Below are positions 1-9,482 of a DNA stretch of 64,000 nt, in pieces. The notes under the pieces were generated by a model. The model was not told the origin of the DNA. It searched no databases and was given only the letters and a program-made list of their open reading frames with translations. The stretch's first letter is position 1; the number at the start of each line of letters is the position of its first letter. This DNA comes from CALBRZ01 sp964511065. Its GTDB lineage: Bacteria; Planctomycetota; Planctomycetia; Pirellulales; S012-138. The translations under genes and the position numbers were made by a program. Location: NCBI GenBank assembly GCA_964511065.1, contig CAZEEG010000006.1, positions 18,282 to 82,281 on the forward strand, read 5' to 3'.

Positions 1-589
1 CGGTGAGGCCGTGATGCTTCTCCGGCGGCGGATCGAGTGCCTTGGAGTGAAAGTGCAGCTTCTCGGCAAAAATGGTCAACTCGCCGGTCTTGGTGCGGCG
101 CAGTTCCCCATCGACGCCGATCAGGTCGCCCAGGTCGAAGCATTGGGCCAAGGCCCAGTTCTCTTCGCCCACCTGGTTCTTGCCGATAAAAAGCTGAATC
201 TGCCCGGTCCAATCGCGGATGTTCGCGAAGATCAGCTTGCCGGTGGGCCGCTGCAACACGATCCGGCCGGCCGCGCGGACCTTGGGGCCCACAAACTCGC
301 CCTTGGGTTGCCCGCCGAGCCAGTCGCGAAAGGTCTGTTGGCCGTCCGCCAGCAGGTAAGTGCCGTTTTCATCGCGGTTTTCGCCGACCTCGGGCGGGAC
401 GATTTCCGTGCCGTCCTCCGTACGGTACATGATTTCGCCGGCCCGGGACTTGATCTGGGCGATGGATTGGTGGCCGTCGAACCGCTGACCCCAGGGATCA
501 TGCCCTAGCTCGGCAATGCGGCGGAGTTTGTCGCGGCGGGCCGCTTCGAGATTCGATCCCGAGGTGGGCGTTTCCTGCTTGTCGCTCAT
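1..589 (-). CDS. lysS: Lysyl-tRNA synthetase, class II (N-terminal part)
   Basis: Charges tRNA-Lys in the cytoplasm. The gene reads leftwards and is cut by the window edge, leaving about 196 codons. It starts at the ATG at 587-589 (MSDKQETPT), preceded by an AGGA about 5 bases upstream. After about 60 residues comes an OB-fold anticodon-binding domain with the family's stretches GRIVLQRPTGKLIF, then DWTGQIQLFIGKNQVGEENW, then DLGDLIGVDGELRRTKTGEL, and the usual linker KALDPPPEKHHGL that precedes the catalytic domain. This order and wording is that of bacterial LysS rather than AsnRS or AspRS. The catalytic motifs 1-3 lie outside the window. Confidence 0.95.
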   Translation of the reverse strand, partial: MSDKQETPTSGSNLEAARRDKLRRIAELGHDPWGQRFDGHQSIAQIKSRAGEIMYRTEDGTEIVPPEVGENRDENGTYLLADGQQTFRDWLGGQPKGEFVGPKVRAAGRIVLQRPTGKLIFANIRDWTGQIQLFIGKNQVGEENWALAQCFDLGDLIGVDGELRRTKTGELTIFAEKLHFHSKALDPPPEKHHGLT

Positions 590-748
590 GGCATCCTGGC
601 ACTTGGCCGGCCGCCGCGGGGGGAACGGCCGAGCCGTGTAATGACGAAAACGGATTGCGGGCAAAAAGGGAAGGTTAGCGGCCATGGGGCCAAAGCGTCA
701 ACGCCCCCGCGGCGCCGGGCGCCTCGGTTATCGCCGGATGTATCCCGT

Positions 749-1552
749 TTATGGCGACTTCACATCGGCCAGCACACACCGCAGGCCAACGGCATCGTCG
801 CGCGTGTCGGCCGGAACGCCCACCCGGTAAAAGCTCGTCAGCCGCTCGGCTGGGTCTTTCCAACTGCCGCCGCGGAGGACTCGCTTTTTGGCATCGCCGC
901 CTTCGATCCGGGCGGAGCCGTCGGCAGGTGCACCCTCATAATTGGGGTGCCAGCCATCGGCGCACCACTCCCAGAGATAACCGTGAATGTCGTACAGGCC
1001 CCATGGGTTAGGCTTCTTGGCACCCACCGGCGGGTCGTTTCCGGCCGCGTTGCCCGTGTACCAGGCGTGATCGCCGAGCTTCTCGGTTGTGTCGCCAAAC
1101 GAATAGGTGGTTTGGGTGCCGGCCCGAGCGGCATACTCCCACTCGGCTTCGCTGGGCAGGCGGATTTCCTGTTTTGCGGTGATGAGGCCTGCCCCGCGCA
1201 TGAGCCGTGTGACCTTGCGGCAGAATTCGGTGGCCTCGTCGTGGGAGAGCATTTCGACGGAATTGCGAGGCCCCTTCCATCGGCTGGGATTGCTGCCCAT
1301 CACGGCTTCCCACAGGTTTTGCGGCACCTCGTACCTGGCGATGGCAAAGCTGTATTCAAACGTGACCGTATGTTGCCCCGGGCCGCTTTTCGAGGCTTCC
1401 GCCTTACCGCTGCCCATCTTGAACGACTTGGGAAACTTGCCTTTGCCCGGCGTGATTTCCACGAACTCGTCGCGAAAGGTCTTGAGCAACTCGGGCAACT
1501 CCGGTTTGGGTTCGGCCGCGATCAGCGCGGCGGCCAGCAGCAGGCACGTCAT
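749..1552 (-). CDS. Formylglycine-generating-enzyme-like (SUMF1/DUF323) protein, catalytic cysteines missing
   Basis: 267 residues with a short hydrophobic N-terminus (LLLAAALIAA), so probably exported. The FGE-sulfatase fold is clear: substrate-site-like stretch YEVPQNLWEAVMGSNPSRW (about 74-92), the hallmark RLPSEAEWEYAARAG (131-145), NPWGLYDIHGYLWEWCADGW (182-201), RGGSW (227-231) and a terminal GLRCV (256-260). In true formylglycine-generating enzymes the segment after RGGS carries the copper/active-site cysteine pair; here it reads KDPAERLTSFYR with no cysteine. I therefore infer a non-sulfatase-activating member, such as a binding or scaffold protein, which is common in planctomycetes. 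It lies downstream of the MscS gene on the same strand with a 189-bp gap, so it is probably a separate transcript. Confidence 0.85.
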   Translation of the reverse strand: MTCLLLAAALIAAEPKPELPELLKTFRDEFVEITPGKGKFPKSFKMGSGKAEASKSGPGQHTVTFEYSFAIARYEVPQNLWEAVMGSNPSRWKGPRNSVEMLSHDEATEFCRKVTRLMRGAGLITAKQEIRLPSEAEWEYAARAGTQTTYSFGDTTEKLGDHAWYTGNAAGNDPPVGAKKPNPWGLYDIHGYLWEWCADGWHPNYEGAPADGSARIEGGDAKKRVLRGGSWKDPAERLTSFYRVGVPADTRDDAVGLRCVLADVKSP

Positions 1553-1741
1553 CAGTACCCCCCGTGATTGAACATTCGCAGATCACCGATGGCCGATAGC
1601 TTAACACGGGCCATGGCGGCGTACCTTGCGGAACTTTGCGAAGCACGCCACAGTCCGAGGCGTGCGCCACAGGGCGAGGTGTCTCCCCGGTCGGACGGTT
1701 GTCTGGTTCGCTCGCGGCGACTCTCCCTCTGGTAAGACCGG

Positions 1742-4700
1742 TTAATGGTCTTGATGGTTCTCGGCGGCGGATGATTCGCCGTTGAGTTCTGAAGCCGCGA
1801 CAACCGGCACGTTACCGCGGTGCAAGACAGGAAACGGGGCATCGACACTGCGAATGTGGAGGTCGCGCTGTGGAATGGCGATGCGGATGCCCACCTTCTT
1901 GAACTCGCGATGGATGGCGCAGTGCAGTTCGTGGATGACGCCCAAACGGTGATCGAAGGCCGCCAGGTAACAGCGGATGGTGAAGTTCAGCATGCTGTCG
2001 CCAAAGGCGTCGAACGTAATCACGGGGCCCGGGTCGGTCATCACCAGCGGATGCGCGGTGACCACCCGCCTGAGGGTTTCCGTAATCTGATCCGGATCGC
2101 TGCCATGGGGCACCCCCACATTGATCAATACGCGATTGATCTGGTTGGACAATGTCCAGTTCGTCACGTTACCCGTGACGAACTCCTTGTTCGGGACGAT
2201 AAATTCTTGCCGGTCCCAGTTGGTAACCGTGGTGGCGCGAATGCGGATACGCGATACCACGCCAGTCACTCCCTGGACGGTGATCACATCGCCCACGCGT
2301 GCCGGCCGCTCGAACAGCACGATTAGGCCAGCCACAAAGTTCGCGAAAATCTCCTGCAGCCCAAATCCCAAACCAACCGTCGCCGCGGCCACCAGCCATT
2401 GGTACTTGCTCCAGTCGATGCCGATCATGCCAAAGGCCCAAATCACGCCGACCACCACCAGCAGGTAGCGGAAGATGGTGCTCACGGCATAGCGGGCTCC
2501 GGCATCCAGCGGCAGGCGTTGCAACAGCAGCAGTTCGAGCAAGCCGGGCACATTCTTGGCCGCCAGGAACGTGGTCGCCAGGATCACGCATGCCAGCACC
2601 AGGTGCCCCAGTGTGACCGGCACCGACGATTCGTTGATGCCGATGTACCACAGGTCGATTTTGTGGAGGAATCCCAACGCCGGCAGCACGTCTACCCAAA
2701 TCAGCCAGGTACCTGCCACACCCAGGACGAACAGCAGTACGTTGAGCAACTGCCGGCTTTGCTCGCTGATTTTTGCCAGGTCGGGACCAGGCTCGGCGTC
2801 GATGACGGCCGCGGGCATCGCCCCCGATTCTGTATTGCTGGTGACAGAGGCCGCCAGGGCGGCGCGGCGTTCGCGCGCTTCCTCGATGGCCAAGGCGCGG
2901 CGGTGCAACAACAGCCATCGCAATAAAACGGCCGTCAGGAACAGCAGGCCCAGGAGAAACCACAGCGTCAACAACAGCCGCAGCGAAAGCTGGTAGGCTG
3001 TGTAGTAGTAGCCCAAGGCAGACAGAGCCCCCAGCGAGAGCACGCCCAGCACGCCGCCGATGTACCACAGGTAGCGGAACGTATAGACCCAGCCGTCGTA
3101 TTGCATGGCCGCCAGGTTGCGAAACACCGGTCCCGAGGGCAGCAGCGTGCGGTGCGCAAACCAGGCAATCAAGGCCATCGCCAGCATGAACGACAGCCGA
3201 GCGAGCGAATTGCTGTAGGCCTCGCTGCCCATTCGACCAACCGTACCGGCGATCAACAACAGCGCCGGAACACTCAGCACCAGCCATCGCAACTGCCGCC
3301 GCAAGAACCGGCGGGCTGAGGTGGGCCAGCCAAAATGGCTTTCGGCCAGGCCTCCATGCAAACAGATTTGCCGCAAGAACTCGGCCGGCATGTGGACCAT
3401 CGCACTGGCCAACAGGCCCCAGCCCAAGGCGAAGGCAAACGTATCGTTGGTTGGCGCACTGGTCAGTCGCCAGCCCAAGAACAGCAGCAGAAACGGAATC
3501 GGCAGGGTTAGCAGCAGCGTGAGCCACGAGGCCCGCCAGGTAGGTGCCATCTCGCAGCACGAACGTTTCTCAGCTTGGGCGCCGACCATGCGAACGTCGT
3601 AACGCCACTGCCGTTGGCGCGACACCAGCAGCAACCAGGCGCTCGCGGCACCAGCCCACAGCAACGGGTAGTGTTTAAAATCGTCGAACAGGAGTTGGGC
3701 CGCATGCCACCAGTGGGCCGGTTCGCACAGGGCCAGAACCGCGCTACCCGTGGCTACCAGGTCCGACAGGCTGAGAGGCGGTGCGCTGCGAATCCACAGT
3801 ACGTGCTCGTCGATGTAATCGGCGAATCGCCGCGTTTCGCCGATGAGGGCCTCGACGGTGGTGTCCAGTTCCACCCTGCGGTCGAAGTACGTGTTCAGGT
3901 TGCGGATCAGCGTATCGAGTTGATCTTTCTGTTTTTGGAGAATGTCGCGCACCGCCTCCTGGAGTTCTTCCTCGGAGAGCGAGTCGATCGGGCCGATCTG
4001 CACAATGGCAGCTTCCGTGGCTTTTTGCAGGTTGGAAAGTTCCAGCCGGGCTTCGTCCAGCTCCATCAATTCCAACCGCAGCGCCTGGTTCTCCTCCTGC
4101 CGCTGCGCGATCTGTTGTTCCAGTTCGGTGGTATTGGGCAGCGCTTCCCGTTGCCGCCGCAGCAACAGCCCGATGGCGTCGGTCAGCCCGATCCGCTCGA
4201 CCTTTTGCCGGGTGCGTTCGATTTCCGAACGTAAGCCCGACAGTTGCGCATCGACCTGGTCTAACTCGCGGTTGGTCGATTCAATCGCCTTGGGGAGTTT
4301 CGCATTGCGCTGGGCGTACTTCTGGTTGGTTTGTGCCAGCGGTTGCAAAGCTGGCAAAGCTCCGGCAGCGTCCAGACGTGCCTGGCGCGCCTTCTCTTGA
4401 GCCTCTTCCTGCCGCTGCTGCTCGATCCGGCGTTCAACCGCGACCATGCCTTCTTGTGCGCGTGCCGCATCGCGGGCGGCCAGGTCGCGCAACACGGGCA
4501 GCAACTCTGCCGTGGCGGCGTAGCTGGCCAACTCCGTCTGCAGCTTGATGATCCGCTGATTGAGTTTCTGCCGTTCCGCCACGAGCCGCCCCTTGCGTGC
4601 CTGGGTGAGCGCGGCGGATTCCCCGGCCGGGGCCGGAGTGTCCAACTGCCGATCGATTTCTGCGATCCGGTTTCGGGCTTGTTGGATTTCTTCGGGAATT

Positions 4701-5239
4701 TGAGCCCTGCGTTCCTGCCGCCGCGCTGGTTCGTTCTCCAGCCTGCGAACTTCCGCCACCGCGGCCTCGCGCTGGGTGGTCCGCTCGGTGAGCAGTTGCA
4801 GTAGTTCGGAAAGGGAACGGCCCGGCGGAATGGGTTCGATGGCAGGCGGGGGAGCATCGCGCTTTCGCTTGGCGGCTTCCAGGTCTTGGGCCGCGTTCTG
4901 GGCCGCTTTCTCCAACTCGGCCGTTTCGGCGACCAGCTTGGATTCTTCTTCCAGGTCGCGCAACGTTTCGTCGTAAAGGGCCCGGATGCGCTCTGCTTCG
5001 CCCTCGTTCTGTTGGTTATCCAGCGCTTTGAGACGCAGTTGAATGGTGGCCGGCGTCAGGCGCGTGATACCCATCGACTCCGGCGGAAGCGGCGTAACCT
5101 GCGCTCGCGCGGCCGCCCGCGGACCGACGGCAACTGCAGCAAGAATCAAGGATGCGGCCAGCGCGATCGTGGGCCGTCCGCCAGGCACGCGGCGGGTGGT
5201 GCCGCAGGTGTTATGCCCTGCACGCTCTCGGCTCGTCAT
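1742..5239 (-). CDS. Large MscS-family mechanosensitive channel (MscK/KefA-like)
   Basis: A 1165-residue inner-membrane channel predicted to open under membrane tension during osmotic downshock. An N-terminal signal segment (ALAASLILAAVAVG, about 26-39) is followed by a long periplasmic coiled-coil region (about 60-480) rich in Gln, Glu and Arg, then roughly ten membrane segments, and at the C-terminus the MscS core: the pore-lining helix region GLGFGLQEIFANFVAGLIVL (about 953-972), the beta domain GDVITVQGVTGVVSRIRIR and the conserved VPNKEFVTGNVTNW. Length and architecture match the large KefA/MscK type rather than the 286-residue MscS. Start is the ATG at 5237-5239; a basic stretch of about 25 residues precedes the hydrophobic signal. 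No partner gene is evident. Confidence 0.93.
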   Translation of the reverse strand: MTSRERAGHNTCGTTRRVPGGRPTIALAASLILAAVAVGPRAAARAQVTPLPPESMGITRLTPATIQLRLKALDNQQNEGEAERIRALYDETLRDLEEESKLVAETAELEKAAQNAAQDLEAAKRKRDAPPPAIEPIPPGRSLSELLQLLTERTTQREAAVAEVRRLENEPARRQERRAQIPEEIQQARNRIAEIDRQLDTPAPAGESAALTQARKGRLVAERQKLNQRIIKLQTELASYAATAELLPVLRDLAARDAARAQEGMVAVERRIEQQRQEEAQEKARQARLDAAGALPALQPLAQTNQKYAQRNAKLPKAIESTNRELDQVDAQLSGLRSEIERTRQKVERIGLTDAIGLLLRRQREALPNTTELEQQIAQRQEENQALRLELMELDEARLELSNLQKATEAAIVQIGPIDSLSEEELQEAVRDILQKQKDQLDTLIRNLNTYFDRRVELDTTVEALIGETRRFADYIDEHVLWIRSAPPLSLSDLVATGSAVLALCEPAHWWHAAQLLFDDFKHYPLLWAGAASAWLLLVSRQRQWRYDVRMVGAQAEKRSCCEMAPTWRASWLTLLLTLPIPFLLLFLGWRLTSAPTNDTFAFALGWGLLASAMVHMPAEFLRQICLHGGLAESHFGWPTSARRFLRRQLRWLVLSVPALLLIAGTVGRMGSEAYSNSLARLSFMLAMALIAWFAHRTLLPSGPVFRNLAAMQYDGWVYTFRYLWYIGGVLGVLSLGALSALGYYYTAYQLSLRLLLTLWFLLGLLFLTAVLLRWLLLHRRALAIEEARERRAALAASVTSNTESGAMPAAVIDAEPGPDLAKISEQSRQLLNVLLFVLGVAGTWLIWVDVLPALGFLHKIDLWYIGINESSVPVTLGHLVLACVILATTFLAAKNVPGLLELLLLQRLPLDAGARYAVSTIFRYLLVVVGVIWAFGMIGIDWSKYQWLVAAATVGLGFGLQEIFANFVAGLIVLFERPARVGDVITVQGVTGVVSRIRIRATTVTNWDRQEFIVPNKEFVTGNVTNWTLSNQINRVLINVGVPHGSDPDQITETLRRVVTAHPLVMTDPGPVITFDAFGDSMLNFTIRCYLAAFDHRLGVIHELHCAIHREFKKVGIRIAIPQRDLHIRSVDAPFPVLHRGNVPVVAASELNGESSAAENHQDH

Positions 5240-5686
5240 GACGGTCAGCCTTCCGTAACTGCGAACGTCGAAGGATCGCGGTCGGTAGGTTCCTCCGGGG
5301 ACATCCGTGCCGCTGCGAGAAGAGCATACCGGAATCGCTCGGACGGTAGAATCCCGGGGGGACGCCCCTGCTCGCCTTGTCTTTGTACCCTTTGTAAATT
5401 GGCTGCCATGGCGCTAAGTGCCAGCAGCGCCGCCGCCCCACAGTGATCGAGGGCGAGCAGGGGCAACCGCGGGCAACGCTCGCGGGGTGGTGTAGCCTGG
5501 TGTGTCTGTTGCCATACGGCGCACGGATCGAGCTAAGATCCAATGCCCTGGATGGTTACAGTGAAAGGTAGGTTGTGGCAGGGGGGAACGGCTTAGCACC
5601 GGGGCGTTCGCAGATCCACCCCCCCAGCGGTATCGCGCCTTACCGCAGGTGGATGGTGTGGTTGCGATGGTGCGCCTCTCCGCGTG
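5240..5686. other. Intergenic spacer, no gene recognised
   Basis: 447 bp between the start of the MscS gene and the end of the coiled-coil gene. Open frames here are short, Arg/Pro-rich and without ribosome sites or recognisable sequence. The promoter of the MscS gene should lie here, but I see no convincing -35/-10 pair. Confidence 0.5.
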
Positions 5687-7258
5687 TTAGTCTGAATCGT
5701 CGTCTTTCAGCCCAAGGCGTTTGAACCATCGCCCGCCGCGGGCCTTGCCGCCGGACTCGTGCCCCTGTTCTTCCGGGGCCTTGGATTTTTGGAGCCGGTG
5801 CAGTTCGTCGTCGATGCTGCGCATTTTCTCTTCGAGTTCTTGGCGTTCTCGGGCGATCTTGGCCCTTTCCATAGAGAGTTCGATTTCGGCCTGGCGGTAC
5901 TTTTCTTCGAGTTGATTCTTGAGTCGTTCGAGGTTCTGCCGCTCCTGGAGAATCAGTTCGTCCTGGTCGAGGATTTCGGCGATGGCTGCGGCCCCCACCG
6001 CCATGTCGCCCAGGTTGGCGCTTTGCTGGTTCAGGACTTCGCGCAGTTCGGCAAGTTCGCGTTCTTTTTCGACGATCGCGGCATCGGTACGCCGGATGAC
6101 ATCTTCGATGGTCAGCCGGTCTTCGGCAGCCTCTTCGTCATCTTCGTCAAAATCGGCTTCCAGCGCGGCCAGCAGGCGGCGTTTCTGCGATTCCCAATCC
6201 ATGCCTTCCGAGTCGGCCGGGGTACCAGCCCGAACGTTGGCCAGCTTGTTCTCCAGCGATACCGAGCGGGCCCGTTCGTGGCGGAGATCGTCCACGGCCA
6301 TCTGGTAGCGTTCGCGGAGTTCGTCCAGTTCCTGCCGCAGAGCCTCGTCGCCAGTGCCGGATTGGGCCGCGGCCACCTGCCGGCGCAGTTCCTCCACTTC
6401 CTGATCGGCGTTGGCCAGGCGACCTTTCAGCCGTTGAACTTCGTCGTTCAGTTCTTGGAGCTTCTGCTCCGCGTCGATGCTGGTAGCGTCGAGCAACTGT
6501 TCTTCGAGCGAGCGGCACTCGGCCTGGCGCTGGAGCAGTTCGGTGGTCCGTTCTTCCAGTTGGGTCTGAACGGCAGCCAGTTGCTCGCGGAGGTTGGCGA
6601 TCTCCTCGGCGGCGTCGGGAGCCAGGCCGGCAGCAGCTTCTTGGGCGGCGGCTTGCAGACGCTCGCGTTCCTCGCGATGCGCTTTGCGTTCGCGTTCCAT
6701 CTCGTCGAGCAGTTGCTGGCGCTCGGCCACCAGCTTTTCGTGCTGCTCGTCCAATTGCCGGAGCCGCTCGGTCAGCCGTTCCCTGCCGCGGGCCAATTGC
6801 TGCGCGTCGAGGGTGAACTCCTCCTGCATCTTGGCCAATTCGCGTTGGCCTTCGCGGAGGCGGATTTCGTGGGCTTCCTGTTCGGCCGCCTTGGCTTCCA
6901 GTTCCGCTTCCCAGGCTTGTAACCGCTCGTGGCTGGCCTGTTGTTCCGCGCGCATTTGCTCTTGCGCGTCGGCAAACTGGCTCTGGAGGGATTCCAGCTC
7001 TGCCCGCAATTGAAGCAACCGCTCGGTTTTTTGTTCGACTTCGGCCTGCTGGGCGAGGACTTCCACGCGGAGGGCGCGAATGTCTTCGCCGTCGAACTCG
7101 TCGGCCAGCTTCTGGATTTCGTCGGCGAGGGTTTTCTGGATTCTCCGCAGTCGTTCCTGGTGCGACTGGATGAACTGCTCCAACTCACCCAGTCCGCCGT
7201 CTCCTAACAGGAGCTCGGCGTACTCGGCATCGGCGTGAGCGTGCAGGGTATCATCCAT
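5687..7258 (-). CDS. Long coiled-coil protein of unknown function
   Basis: 523 residues, not assigned to a named family. Apart from a short N-terminal segment (MDDTLHAHADAEYAELLLGD) and a basic/acidic tail (GGRWFKRLGLKDDDSD), the whole chain is a heptad-patterned, Glu/Gln/Arg/Leu-rich coiled coil from about residue 25 to 500, with one likely break around 335-380 (NVRAGTPADSEGMDWESQKRR, then an acidic DEDDEEAAEDR). There is no Walker motif, so it is not a complete SMC or Rad50 protein, and no signal peptide or membrane span, so it is presumably cytoplasmic. A scaffold or cytoskeletal role would be a guess. Start is the ATG at 7256-7258. It is divergent from thrC across 626 bp. Confidence 0.8.
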   Translation of the reverse strand: MDDTLHAHADAEYAELLLGDGGLGELEQFIQSHQERLRRIQKTLADEIQKLADEFDGEDIRALRVEVLAQQAEVEQKTERLLQLRAELESLQSQFADAQEQMRAEQQASHERLQAWEAELEAKAAEQEAHEIRLREGQRELAKMQEEFTLDAQQLARGRERLTERLRQLDEQHEKLVAERQQLLDEMERERKAHREERERLQAAAQEAAAGLAPDAAEEIANLREQLAAVQTQLEERTTELLQRQAECRSLEEQLLDATSIDAEQKLQELNDEVQRLKGRLANADQEVEELRRQVAAAQSGTGDEALRQELDELRERYQMAVDDLRHERARSVSLENKLANVRAGTPADSEGMDWESQKRRLLAALEADFDEDDEEAAEDRLTIEDVIRRTDAAIVEKERELAELREVLNQQSANLGDMAVGAAAIAEILDQDELILQERQNLERLKNQLEEKYRQAEIELSMERAKIARERQELEEKMRSIDDELHRLQKSKAPEEQGHESGGKARGGRWFKRLGLKDDDSD

Positions 7259-7884
7259 GGGGTCGTTCCAGTTCGGCAGAGCGCGAGGGAGCGCGCAGGG
7301 GAGGCCTGGCTCGAGCGTGGCTGCCGAAAGCGAGTTCCGTTCACCACGTTGCGGACGATTCCCTTAGCGCGAGGCATGAATTGCCATCGGCAGGACTGCT
7401 TCCCAAGGGAGATCGGAACCAGGGGCGCGTCTAAATACCTATAGGCCACAAGGATGCCTCGGTCAAAACCGGCGCGGATGCCAGCGAAGGAAGCGAGCCC
7501 GCCAGCAGGCTATGCAAACAGGCAATGCGGCCTTCAACGTTCCATACCCCGCCGGTAGGCGCGGCAGCATCGAACGATGCGCCACCACCGTTCCATGCCG
7601 GCCAATCGCTCCAGGGCCCGATCGCCGCATGCCGCGATTGCTCTGCGTGCCAACCCACGCCGCGAAGCGAATGGCCCGCTACTGTCTGCACCGGTAACTC
7701 CGGCGGTAGCGGATACGACCTTTGTGCGGTTTGGGGCCGCGGCGGCGCGGCCCGCCTTGATTGCAATGGGGCCTGTTCCTAGACTACTTAACGCGATAGA
7801 CCGCAAGCGTTCGTTCATGGTTAAGCCATTTCCACAATTGGCAAAGAGCGGCCCTGGGCTGGAACCGACACCGTTTGCGACTCT
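7259..7884. other. Divergent intergenic region upstream of thrC
   Basis: 626 bp separating the leftward coiled-coil gene from rightward thrC. I find no credible gene; open frames are overlapping, Pro/Arg-rich and lack homology-like patterns. Promoters for both neighbours should lie here; the best candidate for thrC is listed separately. Confidence 0.5.
7757..7785 (+). promoter_or_regulatory. Candidate sigma70-type promoter for thrC
   Basis: TTGATT (7757-7762), a 17-bp spacer and TAGACT (7780-7785), each hexamer matching consensus at four of six positions. The predicted start of transcription, near 7792, would give a leader of about 93 nt before the thrC ATG. Inferred from sequence pattern only. 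Confidence 0.3.
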
Positions 7885-9324
7885 ATGTTCGTTGAGCCAT
7901 GGGAGACCCGGGTCATTGGCGCTACTGCTACTTCCGATTTTGCCTACCAGCGGTGCATTTATCCGCAGTTCGATGCAACCTACAGCATCGGCGAGGCGCT
8001 GACGGCTTGCCCTCAATGCGGGGGGCTGCTCGATGTGCTGTACGATTGGGACCGCGCCCGCCCGCCCACCTCGTGGAAATTCTTTGAAAATAAATGGGCC
8101 AACCGGCTCGACCCGCTTTGCTTCAGCGGTGTCTGGCGGTTCCGCGAACTGCTGCCGTTTGCCCCGCCCGAGCAAATCGCCACCATCGGCGAGGGCCAGA
8201 CGCTCCTGCACCCCAGCCAGGACGTCGCCCAGTACGTGGGCCTACAGCCGGGTGGGCTGTTCTTGCAGTACGAGGGGATGAACCCCTCGGGCAGCTTCAA
8301 AGACAACGGCATGACGGCCGCCTTCACCCATGCCCGCACCATCGGCGCCCGCCGCGCCGCCTGCGCTTCCACCGGCAACACCAGCGCCTCGCTGGCCCTG
8401 TACTGTTCGGTGACGGATATCATGCGGGCGGTGATTTTCGTGGGCTCGGGCAAGATTGCCTATGGCAAGCTGTCGCAGGCCCTGGATTACGGCGCGCTGA
8501 CCGTGCAGATTGCCGGCGACTTCGACGACGCCATGCAGCGCGTGAAAGAAGTCTCGTCCACGCTGGGCATCTACCTGGTCAACAGCGTCAACCCGTTCCG
8601 GCTCGAGGGCCAGAAAACCATCATGTTCCGCGTGCTGGAGGCGCTCGCCTGGCAGCCTCCCGACTGGATCGTGGTGCCGGGGGGAAACCTGGGGAACGCC
8701 AGTGCGTTCGGCAAAGCGTTCATTGAGCTGAAGCACCTGGGGCTGATCGAGCAGGTGCCGCGCCTGGCCGTGATCAATGCCGCCGGCGCCAATACGCTGT
8801 ATGAGTTGTACGAGAACCGCGGCCTCCGCTGGAACGGCGGCCAGCCCGATCAGTCCATCGTCCACACGTACTATGCCGAGCTGGATGCGCGGCACCGGCG
8901 GGCTGAAACCATCGCCAGCGCGATCGAGATCAATCGGCCTGTCAACCTGATGAAATGCCTGCGCGCGCTGGAATTCTGTGACGGCGTGGTTCGCGAGGTG
9001 ACGGACCAGGAAATTCTGGATGCTAAGGCCCGCGTCGGAGCAGGGGGCCTGGGCTGCGAACCGGCCAGTGCCGCCAGCGTGGCCGGGGCCAAGCTGCTCG
9101 TCCAGCAAGGCGTGATTGCCCCCAGCGATCGCGTGGTATGCATCCTAACCGGGCATCAGCTCAAGGATCCCACGGCCACGGTCGCTTACCACGGTACCGA
9201 CCAGGAACAGTTCAACCGCGTGCTGGGAAGCCGTGGCGTCCGCCGGGCCACGTACGCGAACCGTGCCGTAGAAGTCTCGAACGACCTCGACGAGATCATC
9301 CGGGCCATCCAAATGTATAGTTAA
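7885..9324 (+). CDS. thrC: Threonine synthase
   Basis: PLP enzyme converting O-phosphohomoserine to threonine, last step of threonine biosynthesis; cytoplasmic. 479 residues. A zinc-ribbon-like N-terminus has cysteines at 24, 42 and 45 (CPQCGG). The PLP lysine is K139 in the fold-type II motif NPSGSFKDNGM. The Ser/Thr-rich STGNTSASLALY (about 164) and the glycine-rich phosphate-binding loop VPGGNLGNASAFGKA follow. Start at 7885 is the longest in-frame ATG; no strong ribosome site precedes it, so a slightly different start is possible, but the conserved region begins by residue 20. The gene appears monocistronic; dapB follows after 158 bp. Confidence 0.93.
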   Translation: MFVEPWETRVIGATATSDFAYQRCIYPQFDATYSIGEALTACPQCGGLLDVLYDWDRARPPTSWKFFENKWANRLDPLCFSGVWRFRELLPFAPPEQIATIGEGQTLLHPSQDVAQYVGLQPGGLFLQYEGMNPSGSFKDNGMTAAFTHARTIGARRAACASTGNTSASLALYCSVTDIMRAVIFVGSGKIAYGKLSQALDYGALTVQIAGDFDDAMQRVKEVSSTLGIYLVNSVNPFRLEGQKTIMFRVLEALAWQPPDWIVVPGGNLGNASAFGKAFIELKHLGLIEQVPRLAVINAAGANTLYELYENRGLRWNGGQPDQSIVHTYYAELDARHRRAETIASAIEINRPVNLMKCLRALEFCDGVVREVTDQEILDAKARVGAGGLGCEPASAASVAGAKLLVQQGVIAPSDRVVCILTGHQLKDPTATVAYHGTDQEQFNRVLGSRGVRRATYANRAVEVSNDLDEIIRAIQMYS

Positions 9325-9482
9325 ACGGCCGCCACGGGCTCGGTCGCACTTTACGTGCATGGCGCAAGGGATGCGTTCGCTGCTGCGGCCTCTTTCCACG
9401 ACGGGCAGCGCATGATACCACGGCATGCCCGTCGCTGTTGCGAGATTTATTGGTTCGTCTTCCGCTTGTATGAGTGTTTGCT

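Noticed and set aside
2169..3560. A 463-residue frame inside the MscS gene
   Set aside because: Same strand but shifted frame; Arg/Ala-rich shadow of the channel gene.
5240..5686. A gene in the spacer after the MscS start
   Set aside because: Several short frames overlap on both strands, but none has a ribosome site or a family-like pattern.
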